A stretch of DNA of 5,741 nucleotides from Deltaproteobacteria bacterium (GTDB taxonomy: Bacteria > Desulfobacterota > Desulfobulbia > Desulfobulbales > BM004). The DNA is taken from contig JAFDCT010000268.1 of the NCBI GenBank assembly GCA_019312695.1, positions 1 to 5,741 of the forward strand. Reading direction: 5' to 3'. This document shows positions 1-5,741 of the stretch, piece by piece (the stretch's first letter is position 1; the number at the start of each line of letters is the position of its first letter). The notes below the pieces were generated by a model. That model had not been told where the DNA came from. It saw only the letters and a program-made list of their open reading frames with translations, and did not search any database. The translations under genes and the position numbers were made by a program.

Positions 1-1
1 C

Positions 2-973
2 ACCACCATGCAGGAAAGAGTTGACCCGGTAACAGGTAAGGCGAGTAAAGTTATTGCCCAGACTCGCTTGAGCGGTGATATGAACCCGCGTATCACCATT
101 AAGGATAAGCGCGGCAGAACCCTCAAACTGCCGGGAACAGGTTCACCGGCCCGTTATTCCCTGCCGGTTGGTTCCATTATCTCGGTCAATGAGGGGGATG
201 CGATCCAACCGGGTGCTGTGGTAGGAAAGATTCCCAGGGAGACAACCAAGACCAAGGATATTACCGGTGGTCTGCCCCGGGTTGCCGAACTGTTTGAAGT
301 TCGCAAGCCAAAAGAACATGCAGTGATAACCGAAATTGACGGCAGGGTTTCATTCGGTAAGGACCTCAAAGGAAAACGGCGGGTTGTCATTACCCCTGAG
401 ATCGGGGAGGCCAAGGAGTATTTGATCCCCAAAGCCAAGCATGTCAGTGTGCATGAAGGTGACTATGTCAAGGCCGGTGAGCCATTGATGGACGGTTCTC
501 CGATTCCAAACGATATTCTGCGGGTTCTCGGGGTCAAGGAACTGGCACGGTTCCTGGTGAATGAAATCCAGGAGGTCTATCGTCTGCAGGGCGTGAAGAT
601 CAATGATAAACACATTGAAGTTATCGTACGCCAGATGCTCCGTCGTATCCAGATTACTGATCCGGGAGATTCGTCTTTCATGCTTGGTGAGCAGGTTGAA
701 TGGTGGGTCTTTGAAGAGGAAAATGAGAAGATTATAAATGCCGGAGCAAAACCTGCGGTTGCTGAACCGCTGCTTCTGGGTGTCACCAAGGCATCGCTTT
801 CCACGGACAGTTTTATTTCGGCGGCATCCTTTCAGGAAACGACAAAGGTTTTGACCAATGCCGCCATGGGTGGCCGTGTTGACAGACTTCTAGGTCTCAA
901 GGAAAACGTTATTATGGGAAGGCTTGTACCTGCTGGAACCGGTCTGGAAAAGTACCGTGTTGAGGAGGAATAG
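2..973 (+). CDS. rpoC: DNA-directed RNA polymerase subunit beta' (3' part, N-terminus outside window)
   Basis: This is the C-terminal part, about 323 residues, of a protein usually near 1,350-1,400 residues long. The frame is open from the first base, so the ATG at 8 is an internal Met and not a start. Beta' forms part of the polymerase active-site cleft. Numbering from the Met at 8, [15 protein letters not shown] (83-97) matches the second helix of the trigger loop, which folds over the incoming [23 protein letters not shown] (184-203) and VIVRQMLR (205-212) are nearly invariant family blocks. [20 protein letters not shown] (260-279) lies in the C-terminal switch region that hinges the clamp. 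[17 protein letters not shown] (296-312) is the conserved terminal block, followed by a short acidic tail. [15 protein letters not shown] (227-241) is a form I associate with Desulfobacterota. The gene ends in TAG, and rpsL follows after 280 bases, as in many rpoBC-str clusters. No lesion is visible, and identity is essentially certain. Confidence 0.98.
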   Translation, partial: TTMQERVDPVTGKASKVIAQTRLSGDMNPRITIKDKRGRTLKLPGTGSPARYSLPVGSIISVNEGDAIQPGAVVGKIPRETTKTKDITGGLPRVAELFEVRKPKEHAVITEIDGRVSFGKDLKGKRRVVITPEIGEAKEYLIPKAKHVSVHEGDYVKAGEPLMDGSPIPNDILRVLGVKELARFLVNEIQEVYRLQGVKINDKHIEVIVRQMLRRIQITDPGDSSFMLGEQVEWWVFEEENEKIINAGAKPAVAEPLLLGVTKASLSTDSFISAASFQETTKVLTNAAMGGRVDRLLGLKENVIMGRLVPAGTGLEKYRVEEE

Positions 974-1043
974 CCGCCCAATTGCTGGATTGGTGTATTG
1001 CAGCCAGGTTAAAGTAGCTTTGTCCAAGGCAGCAAGATTATTC

Positions 1044-1072
1044 TTGACAAGAAGGCCTGTGTAAGGTAATAA
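1044..1072 (+). promoter_or_regulatory. Candidate sigma70-type promoter for the str operon
   Basis: A perfect -35 hexamer TTGACA (1044-1049) is followed by a 17-base spacer and TAATAA (1067-1072), which matches TATAAT at only 3 of 6 positions. Transcription would start near 1079, leaving a leader of about 175 bases before rpsL. The leader holds a small stem CGGC/GCCG (1126-1129 with 1136-1139) and a run of eight T (1181-1188) with no strong stem before it. I see no convincing terminator after rpoC, so read-through from rpoBC is also possible. The rest of this 280-base gap shows no gene. The weak -10 keeps confidence moderate. Confidence 0.45.
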
Positions 1073-1239
1073 ATTCCGTTTTTTGGGAACTTAGAAAACT
1101 TGTACATTCGTGAAATATTTACAGTCGGCAAAAAGGCCGCAAATAATTTTGAGGCCGCTGGGGTAAAATCTTTCCGTCGATTTTTTTTGCTGAAGCGATA
1201 AATATTAATAATTTAGGCAACATATAACTAACTATTTTT

Positions 1240-1244
1240 AGGAG
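1240..1244 (+). promoter_or_regulatory. Ribosome binding site of rpsL
   Basis: AGGAG lies nine bases before the ATG at 1254, in an A/T-rich setting. It supports that ATG, which also gives the canonical S12 N-terminus MPTINQLVR. Confidence 0.85.
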
Positions 1245-1253
1245 TTGGAATAA

Positions 1254-1625
1254 ATGCCAACCATTAATCAACTTGTAAGACAAGGCCGAAAAGTAGCTAA
1301 GAAAAGAAGCGATACTCCGGCACTGAAGGGATCTCCCCAGAAAAGGGGCGTCTGTGTTCGTGTATATACTACCACACCCAAGAAGCCAAACTCCGCCTTG
1401 CGGAAAGTCGCCAGGGTCAGATTGACCAACGGTATTGAGGTTACCTCGTATATCCCGGGAATTGGTCATAACCTGCAAGAGCACTCAGTCGTGCTGATAC
1501 GTGGTGGCAGGGTGAAAGACCTGCCAGGTGTCCGTTATCATATCATTCGAGGCACCCTTGATGCCCTCGGTGTTACTGACCGGCGGCAGGGGCGCTCGAA
1601 ATATGGAGCCAAACGGCCGAAGTAG
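1254..1625 (+). CDS. rpsL: 30S ribosomal protein S12
   Basis: At 123 residues this has the standard bacterial S12 length. S12 sits at the decoding centre on the 30S interface, where it monitors codon-anticodon pairing and contacts EF-Tu and EF-G. The core [18 protein letters not shown] (34-51) carries the loop lysine K43 (K42 in mature E. coli numbering). [13 protein letters not shown] (84-96) carries K88 and D89. Changes at these lysines cause streptomycin resistance in other bacteria, and both are wild type here. D89 matches the aspartate that RimO methylthiolates in some species; whether it is modified here cannot be seen. [17 protein letters not shown] (62-78) is of the PGIG type rather than the E. 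coli GGEG type. The basic C-terminus ends in KRPK. It is the first gene of the str cluster, with rpsG starting 37 bases after its TAG stop. Arg codons are mixed, including AGA, AGG and CGG, unlike in tuf. Confidence 0.99.
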   Translation: MPTINQLVRQGRKVAKKRSDTPALKGSPQKRGVCVRVYTTTPKKPNSALRKVARVRLTNGIEVTSYIPGIGHNLQEHSVVLIRGGRVKDLPGVRYHIIRGTLDALGVTDRRQGRSKYGAKRPK

Positions 1626-1645
1626 TTTAAGGATAATTGACGTTT

Positions 1646-1653
1646 TAGGAGGT
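1646..1653 (+). promoter_or_regulatory. Near-perfect Shine-Dalgarno of rpsG
   Basis: TAGGAGGT lies nine bases before the rpsG ATG at 1663 and is almost a full complement of the 16S rRNA 3' end. It is the strongest ribosome binding site in the window. Such a site can initiate on its own, so translation need not be strictly coupled to rpsL. Confidence 0.9.
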
Positions 1654-1662
1654 TTGACATAG

Positions 1663-2136
1663 ATGCCCAGGCGCAAGATTACAGAAAGACGTACCATTCA
1701 ACCGGACCCCCGGTATAACAGTGTATTGGTAAGTAAGTTTACCAACGGTATTATGGAGCGCGGCAAAAAAAGCCGGGCCCAGGATATATTTTACGGGGCC
1801 ATGGATATTATCGAGCAGCAGGTTAAAGATGCTGAATCGATAGAGGTTTTTGACAAGGCTATGGAAATGGTACGGCCCAAGGTTGAAGTAAAGTCTCGGC
1901 GCGTGGGTGGTGCCACTTATCAGGTACCTGTTGAAGTGCGGCCGGAGAGAAGGAATGCCTTAGCTATCAGGTGGATTATTACCTTTGCCAAGGCGCGTCC
2001 GGGTAGAACAATGTCAGAGAAACTGGCGGCCGAGCTGCTTGATGCCTATCATGAGCGCGGCGGTTCTGTCAAGAAGCGTGACGATACCCATCGTATGGCA
2101 GAAGCCAACAAGGCTTTTGCCCATTATCGGTGGTAA
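1663..2136 (+). CDS. rpsG: 30S ribosomal protein S7
   Basis: At 157 residues this is a normal bacterial S7. S7 binds the 3' major domain of 16S rRNA, nucleates assembly of the 30S head and lines the E-site exit channel. The N-terminal arm [10 protein letters not shown] (1-10) is basic. [16 protein letters not shown] (25-40) is a conserved helical block. The beta-hairpin [19 protein letters not shown] (76-94) is the most conserved RNA-binding part. The protein ends in [15 protein letters not shown] (143-157), the usual end of the shorter S7 form without the E. coli-type extension. The strong Shine-Dalgarno upstream and the canonical MPRR start fix the start codon. In E. coli, S7 represses its own operon by binding the roughly 100-base rpsL-rpsG gap. 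Here that gap is only 37 bases, so the same site cannot be present in that form. fusA follows after 143 bases. Confidence 0.99.
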   Translation: MPRRKITERRTIQPDPRYNSVLVSKFTNGIMERGKKSRAQDIFYGAMDIIEQQVKDAESIEVFDKAMEMVRPKVEVKSRRVGGATYQVPVEVRPERRNALAIRWIITFAKARPGRTMSEKLAAELLDAYHERGGSVKKRDDTHRMAEANKAFAHYRW

Positions 2137-2161
2137 AATAACAATAGTTGAATATTGTGAA

Positions 2162-2190
2162 TTGACAAAAGGTATGGCTTAGAGTAAAAA
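2162..2190 (+). promoter_or_regulatory. Candidate internal promoter upstream of fusA
   Basis: TTGACA (2162-2167), a perfect -35 hexamer, is separated by exactly 17 bases from TAAAAA (2185-2190), which matches TATAAT at 4 of 6 positions. Transcription would begin near 2197, about 80 bases before the fusA start. An inverted repeat overlaps it, so the promoter could be controlled, but no regulator is known. It would let fusA and tuf be made independently of the S12-S7 part. Confidence 0.4.
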
Positions 2191-2203
2191 ATTCCACCTT
2201 TTG
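2166..2203 (+). repeat. Inverted repeat CAAAAGGT / ACCTTTTG in the rpsG-fusA gap
   Basis: The left arm CAAAAGGT (2166-2173) and right arm ACCTTTTG (2196-2203) are perfect 8-base complements separated by 22 bases. With a two-base bulge (AT, 2174-2175) the stem gains GG (2176-2177) pairing with CC (2194-2195). In a read-through mRNA this could form a hairpin with a 16-base loop. It is not a standard terminator, because no T-run follows. As DNA, the left arm overlaps the -35 of the candidate promoter and the right arm lies at its predicted start site, an operator-like arrangement. Function is unknown. Confidence 0.5.
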
Positions 2204-2262
2204 AGTTGTTTAAGGAAAGGTGCCTCGGCTGATCAGTTAACTTCAGAAAGGAAATTAAACTT

Positions 2263-2282
2263 GAGGAAAGAGATAACCCGTG
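2263..2282 (+). promoter_or_regulatory. fusA start region: GTG start fixed by an in-frame stop
   Basis: GAGG (2263-2266) is the best Shine-Dalgarno match, but it lies 13 bases before the GTG at 2280, a longer spacing than usual. An in-frame TAA at 2274-2276 rules out any earlier start. The next Met in frame lies inside the P-loop region, so GTG at 2280 is the only sensible start. The loose spacing and GTG suggest weaker initiation than at rpsG. Confidence 0.8.
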
Positions 2283-4358
2283 GCAACCGATTTTCCTCTT
2301 GCCAGGCTTCGAAATATCGGGATTATGGCCCATATCGATGCCGGCAAGACCACAACAACAGAGAGGATATTATATTACACCGGTCGCTCGTATAAGATGG
2401 GCGAGGTCCATGAGGGTACAGCTGTCATGGACTGGATGGAACAGGAGCAGGAACGGGGCATTACAATTACTTCAGCCGCCACTACCTGTACCTGGCATGA
2501 CCATAAGATAAATATAATAGATACTCCTGGGCATGTGGATTTTACCATCGAGGTGGAACGCAGTCTCAGGGTGCTTGATGGCGCAATAGCCGTTTTTTGT
2601 GCGGTTGGCGGGGTTGAACCCCAGTCTGAAACCGTATGGCGACAAGCCGATCATTATCATGTTCCGCGCATTGCCTTTGTGAATAAGATGGATCGCATAG
2701 GCGCAGATTATTGGCAGTGTGTGAAAATGTTGCGGGAACGGCTTGCAACCAATCCACTGCCGATCCAGATCCCGGTCGACAGTGAAGCCAGCTTCAGGGG
2801 AGTTATTGACCTCATAAAAGAAAAAATGCTGGTCTTCGACGAAGAGTCGAAGGGATTAGAATATAGAGAAGAAGATATTCCTGCAGAATTCACCGAGGAA
2901 TCTTCGGCCGTCCGTATGACGCTTCTCGAGAAGTTGGCCGACTTCGATGAGGAGGTCATGGAAAAATATTTGGAAGAGCAGCCCATATCCGCCGAACTGA
3001 TTTACAAGGCGATCAGGAACGCAACGCTCAAGCTGCAATTGGTGCCTGTACTCTGCGGCTCCGCATTTAAGAATAAGGGAGTACAGCCCCTGCTTGATGC
3101 AGTGATTGCCTATTTGCCTTCACCCTTGGATGTACCAGCGGTGCAGGGGCTCAACAGCAATGATGAAGTTGAGACCCGCAAGGCAAGTGAAGCGGAAAAT
3201 TTCTGCGGATTGGCCTTTAAAATTGTTTCGGATCCCTTTGTGGGAAACCTGGCTTTTATCAGGGTTTATTCAGGGATTCTCAAAGTTGGTAGTCAGGTAT
3301 ACAACCCGATCAAACGGAAAAAAGAAAAGATCGGTCGGATTCTGAAGATGCATGCCAACAAAAGGGAAGAAGTCCAGGCGATCTCAGCCGGAGATATCGG
3401 GGCTCTTGTCGGACCGAGATTCACCACAACAGGTGATACACTCTGTCAATCAGGGGACTCTATCCGGCTTGAGACCATGGATTTCCCGGAGCCGGTTATA
3501 TCCATCGCCATTGAGCCGAAGAGCAAGGCGGATGAGGAAAAACTCCGGGACAGCCTTGACAAGATAGAAAAGGAAGATCCGTCATTTCAAGTAAGGACGG
3601 ATGCAGATACAGGCCAGACAATAATCTCAGGGATGGGGGAACTGCATCTCGAGATTATCGTTGATCGTCTGGTTCGGGAATTTAAGGTGGCAGCCAATAT
3701 CGGCAAACCACAGGTAGCATACAAGGAATCAATTGAGGCAACTGCCAAAGCCGAAGGAAAGTTCGAGGTTCTGGCAGCCGGGAAACAGCAGTACGGGCAT
3801 GTATGGCTTGAACTTGAACCGACCCAGCGGGGTTCTGGATTCTCTTTTGAGAGCCATATAAGTGATGATCAGGTTCCGTCACAGTTTCTCGAGGCTATCA
3901 AGCGGGGGGCCAAAGACAGTCTTGATTCAGGCCCGTTGATAGGTTTTCCCCTCGTTGATTTGAAAGTGGCTCTGGTAGACGGTTCCTACCACGAGGAAGA
4001 CTCAACGGAAATGGCTTTTGGTGTTGCGTCAACCATGGCAATGCGTAAGGCAGCTGCAGAAGCGAGCCCCATACTTCTTGAGCCCCTGATGGATCTTGAA
4101 GTAATTGTGCCCGATGAGTACCTCGGTGATGTGATGAGCGATCTCAACAGTAAACGGGCCAAGATAAACGGTGTTGAGAGCAGACGTAATTACCAGGTGG
4201 TCAAAGCGCATGTGCCGCTGGCTGAAATGTTCGGATACTCAACGGATTTGAGATCGGCCACCCAGGGAAGAGCAACATTCACCATGCAGTTCTCTTCCTA
4301 TGAGAAGGTGCCGGATAATAAAGCAGAAAAGATCATCCACCGCATACGGGGGATTTGA
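2280..4358 (+). CDS. fusA: Translation elongation factor G
   Basis: EF-G is the cytosolic GTPase that drives translocation of tRNA and mRNA and, with RRF, splits ribosomes. At 692 residues it has the normal five-domain length. GTPase motifs are all present: G1 AHIDAGKT (17-24), G2 RGITI (59-63), G3 DTPGH (81-85, with catalytic H85), G4 NKMD (135-138) and G5 GSAF (260-263). Domain II follows to about 400, domain III includes GMGELHLEI (451-459), and domain IV carries the tip loop GSYHEED (568-574). H571 there matches the tip histidine (H583 in E. coli) that enters the decoding centre. Domain V ends at residue 692. One oddity is domain [12 protein letters not shown] (378-387), where EF-Gs I recall read GLK followed by D/E/N. 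The GTG start is forced by an upstream in-frame stop. Intact motifs argue for the main translocase; a paralogue such as spdEFG1 is not excluded without a tree. Confidence 0.97.
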   Translation: MATDFPLARLRNIGIMAHIDAGKTTTTERILYYTGRSYKMGEVHEGTAVMDWMEQEQERGITITSAATTCTWHDHKINIIDTPGHVDFTIEVERSLRVLDGAIAVFCAVGGVEPQSETVWRQADHYHVPRIAFVNKMDRIGADYWQCVKMLRERLATNPLPIQIPVDSEASFRGVIDLIKEKMLVFDEESKGLEYREEDIPAEFTEESSAVRMTLLEKLADFDEEVMEKYLEEQPISAELIYKAIRNATLKLQLVPVLCGSAFKNKGVQPLLDAVIAYLPSPLDVPAVQGLNSNDEVETRKASEAENFCGLAFKIVSDPFVGNLAFIRVYSGILKVGSQVYNPIKRKKEKIGRILKMHANKREEVQAISAGDIGALVGPRFTTTGDTLCQSGDSIRLETMDFPEPVISIAIEPKSKADEEKLRDSLDKIEKEDPSFQVRTDADTGQTIISGMGELHLEIIVDRLVREFKVAANIGKPQVAYKESIEATAKAEGKFEVLAAGKQQYGHVWLELEPTQRGSGFSFESHISDDQVPSQFLEAIKRGAKDSLDSGPLIGFPLVDLKVALVDGSYHEEDSTEMAFGVASTMAMRKAAAEASPILLEPLMDLEVIVPDEYLGDVMSDLNSKRAKINGVESRRNYQVVKAHVPLAEMFGYSTDLRSATQGRATFTMQFSSYEKVPDNKAEKIIHRIRGI

Positions 4359-4364
4359 TATAAT
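4356..4364 (+). promoter_or_regulatory. Candidate extended -10 promoter for tuf, overlapping the fusA stop codon
   Basis: TGATATAAT combines the TGn extension with a perfect TATAAT hexamer (4359-4364), and the TGA is the fusA stop codon. A 17-base spacer points to TCCACC (4336-4341), a poor -35 with 3 of 6 matches. Extended -10 promoters are known to work with a poor -35. The predicted start is near 4371, giving a tuf leader of about 180 bases. In E. coli, promoters inside fusA also give tufA extra transcription, so the arrangement has precedent. Confidence 0.5.
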
Positions 4365-4428
4365 ATATGAAATTTTAAAGGTAGCTCAGGAAGTTTAGTA
4401 ACAATAAATGATATTTGAGTTTAGGAAT

Positions 4429-4459
4429 TGTCGGTATTATCAACGTTACAATGCCGACA
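4429..4459 (+). promoter_or_regulatory. Leader hairpin 1 upstream of tuf
   Basis: TGTCGGTATT (4429-4438) pairs with AATGCCGACA (4450-4459) over ten base pairs with one G-U wobble, and an outer U-G pair may extend it. The loop is ATCAACGTTAC (4439-4449). No T-run follows, so it is not a terminator. Its loop is complementary to sequences downstream (4479-4484 and 4498-4503). It is the most stable-looking hairpin I found in the gaps of this window. Confidence 0.6.
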
Positions 4460-4488
4460 GGTAAAGAGCTTATAACAAGTTGATATTA

Positions 4489-4520
4489 TCAGGCCCTGTT
4501 GATGCCTGAGAGAATTTTTT
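4489..4520 (+). terminator. Terminator-like hairpin (possible attenuator) 30 bases before tuf
   Basis: TCAGGC (4489-4494) pairs with GCCTGA (4504-4509) across a nine-base loop, and a T6 run follows at 4515-4520. Five bases separate the stem from the T-run, and the lower stem (4482-4487 with 4511-4516) pairs only imperfectly. It is therefore weaker than a textbook intrinsic terminator. It lies only 30 bases before the tuf ATG, with no promoter between. If it acts, it would limit read-through into tuf rather than separate two units. Confidence 0.4.
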
Positions 4521-4537
4521 ACGAAATCATCAGAATT

Positions 4538-4542
4538 GGGGG
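4538..4542 (+). promoter_or_regulatory. Ribosome binding site of tuf (G-run type)
   Basis: GGGGG lies eight bases before the ATG at 4551 and can pair with the CCUCC of 16S rRNA using one G-U wobble. An in-frame TTG at 4536 would add five residues but would bury this site, so ATG at 4551 is preferred. A non-canonical G-run is notable for one of the most highly made proteins in the cell. Confidence 0.7.
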
Positions 4543-4550
4543 TATTGAAA

Positions 4551-5741
4551 ATGGCAAAGGAGAAATTTGAGCGAACGAAACCGCATGTAAATGTAGGCAC
4601 GATTGGGCATATAGATCATGGCAAGACTACTTTGACAGCCGCGATCACGCGTGTATTATCGACAAAGGGCCAGGCCGACTTCACCGCCTTTGACGAGATC
4701 GACAAGGCTCCTGAGGAGAAGGAGCGCGGCATCACAATAGCGACGGCGCATGTAGAATATGAGACTGACAGGCGTCATTATGCGCATGTTGACTGTCCTG
4801 GTCATGCTGACTACATCAAGAACATGATCACCGGTGCCGCCCAGATGGACGGTGCGATTCTGGTTGTAGGTGCCGATGACGGCCCCATGCCCCAGACACG
4901 CGAGCACATCCTTCTGGCCCGTCAGGTAGGTGTACCTGCGATCGTTGTCTTTTTGAACAAGTGCGACATGGTAGACGATCCTGAGCTGATCGAGCTGGTG
5001 GACATGGAGCTGCGTGAGCTTTTGGATAAATATGAGTTTCCCGGTGATGACACACCGATTGTCCAGGGCAGCGCTTTGAAGGCACTGGAGAATCCCGATG
5101 ACGAGGCGGCGACGAAGTGCATCTGGGAGCTTATGGAAGCGGTTGACAATTTTATTCCCGAGCCAGAGCGTGACGTAGACAAGCCTTTTTTGATGCCGGT
5201 AGAGGATGTATTTTCGATATCGGGTCGCGGTACGGTAGCGACGGGTCGTGTTGAACGCGGCAAGGTCAAGGTTGGCGAGGAAGTAGAGATTGTCGGTATC
5301 AAGGCAACGCAGAAGACGACGGTAACGGGCGTAGAGATGTTCCGCAAGCTTCTGGATCAGGGTCAGGCAGGAGACAACATTGGCGCACTTCTTCGCGGTG
5401 TCAAGCGTGAGGATATAGAGCGCGGTCAGGTATTGGCAGCGCCTGGTTCGATCACGCCGCATACGAAGTTCAAAGCGGAGTGCTATATTTTGACCAAAGA
5501 GGAAGGCGGTCGTCACACTCCTTTTTTCAATGGTTACCGCCCGCAGTTTTATTTTCGGACGACGGACGTAACCGGCGTGGTGACTCTGCCCGAGGGTGTA
5601 GAGATGGTAATGCCGGGTGACAACGTAACGATCGAAGGCACCCTGATCACACCGATCGCCATGGAGAAAGAGCTTCGTTTCGCAATCCGTGAAGGTGGGC
5701 GTACAGTTGGTGCAGGCGTTATTAGCGAAATTATCGAATAG
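4551..5741 (+). CDS. tuf: Translation elongation factor Tu
   Basis: EF-Tu carries aminoacyl-tRNA to the ribosomal A site as a GTP complex and is recycled by EF-Ts. The product is 396 residues, near the usual 393-400. The start at ATG 4551 gives the canonical [20 protein letters not shown]. Motifs are G1 GHIDHGKT (19-26), G2 RGITIATA (59-66), G3 DCPGH (81-85, with catalytic H85), G4 NKCD (136-139) and G5 GSAL (173-176). Domain II begins near residue 210 and includes [18 protein letters not shown] (220-237). Domain III includes [15 protein letters not shown] (328-342) and ends in [15 protein letters not shown] (382-396). The usual kirromycin-site residues near AGV look wild type. tuf lies 192 bases after fusA, with a possible promoter and structured leader of its own. 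Codon choice is distinctive: GTA for Val, ACG for Thr, CGT/CGC for Arg, and GAG far above GAA. Many bacteria carry two tuf copies; a second would lie outside this window. Confidence 0.99.
   Translation: MAKEKFERTKPHVNVGTIGHIDHGKTTLTAAITRVLSTKGQADFTAFDEIDKAPEEKERGITIATAHVEYETDRRHYAHVDCPGHADYIKNMITGAAQMDGAILVVGADDGPMPQTREHILLARQVGVPAIVVFLNKCDMVDDPELIELVDMELRELLDKYEFPGDDTPIVQGSALKALENPDDEAATKCIWELMEAVDNFIPEPERDVDKPFLMPVEDVFSISGRGTVATGRVERGKVKVGEEVEIVGIKATQKTTVTGVEMFRKLLDQGQAGDNIGALLRGVKREDIERGQVLAAPGSITPHTKFKAECYILTKEEGGRHTPFFNGYRPQFYFRTTDVTGVVTLPEGVEMVMPGDNVTIEGTLITPIAMEKELRFAIREGGRTVGAGVISEIIE

Noticed and set aside
1017..1030. Small stem GCTTT/AAGGC after rpoC as a terminator
   Set aside because: The stem has only five pairs including a G-U wobble, and no T-run follows it.
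1110..1166. GTG-initiated 18-codon frame in the rpsL leader
   Set aside because: No Shine-Dalgarno precedes it, the length is within chance, and the peptide resembles nothing known to me.
1223..1228. TATAAC as a -10 close to rpsL
   Set aside because: No -35 lies at a suitable distance (AAATAT at 17 bases) and there is no TGn extension.
1254..1625. Streptomycin-resistance changes in rpsL
   Set aside because: Both key lysines, K43 and K88, are the wild-type residues.
1654..1682. TTGACA at 1654-1659 as a promoter for rpsG
   Set aside because: It abuts the Shine-Dalgarno, and the best -10 at 17 bases (GATTAC, 1677-1682) matches poorly and lies inside rpsG, so transcripts would lack the start codon.
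4536..4550. TTG at 4536 as the tuf start
   Set aside because: It would add five residues absent from EF-Tu families and would overlap the likely ribosome binding site; ATG at 4551 gives the canonical N-terminus.
4656..5516. A 286-codon open frame on the - strand opposite tuf
   Set aside because: It lies wholly inside tuf, its product matches no family I recognise, and its openness is explained by the strong codon bias of tuf. No promoter or ribosome site was seen for it.
1..5741. Mobile elements, CRISPR arrays, tRNA or rRNA genes
   Set aside because: No repeat arrays, transposase reading frames, cloverleaf or rRNA-like segments were seen; the window is filled by five housekeeping genes.

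Overview
The window is a bacterial transcription/translation locus, all on the + strand: the 3' end of rpoC (RNA polymerase beta'), then rpsL (S12), rpsG (S7), fusA (EF-G) and tuf (EF-Tu). This is the classic str operon order directly downstream of rpoBC. The protein sequences look like Desulfobacterota (former Deltaproteobacteria), possibly near Desulfobulbales. Hints are the beta' tail with [15 protein letters not shown] and [16 protein letters not shown], and the EF-Tu N-terminus [25 protein letters not shown]. This placement rests on remembered family resemblance, not on a search.

Layout: rpoC (partial, to 973); a 280-base gap with a good sigma70-type promoter candidate (TTGACA, 17 bases, TAATAA) and a leader of about 175 bases; rpsL (1254-1625); a 37-base gap with a near-perfect Shine-Dalgarno; rpsG (1663-2136); a 143-base gap with a second promoter candidate (TTGACA, 17 bases, TAAAAA) overlapping an 8+8 base inverted repeat; fusA with a GTG start (2280-4358); a 192-base gap; tuf (4551-5741), whose stop codon ends the window. 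No coding gene is visible on the - strand. All five proteins are intact over the part seen, with the expected GTPase or RNA-binding motifs and no frameshift.

The genes encode parts of one expression machine. Beta' forms part of the polymerase active centre. S12 sits in the 30S decoding centre and S7 nucleates the 30S head. EF-G drives translocation, and EF-Tu delivers aminoacyl-tRNA. The gene content is ordinary. The unusual material is non-coding, mainly the fusA-tuf gap. A perfect extended -10 (TGATATAAT) there uses the fusA stop codon as its TGn element. The predicted leader of about 180 nt has an 11-base-loop hairpin and a second, terminator-like hairpin followed by T6. Six loop bases of the first hairpin are exactly complementary to six loop bases of the second, and also to a linker segment between them. 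This suggests a structured, possibly attenuated tuf leader. tuf also shows codon choice clearly unlike rpsL, rpsG and fusA. All regulatory proposals are inferences from sequence pattern alone.
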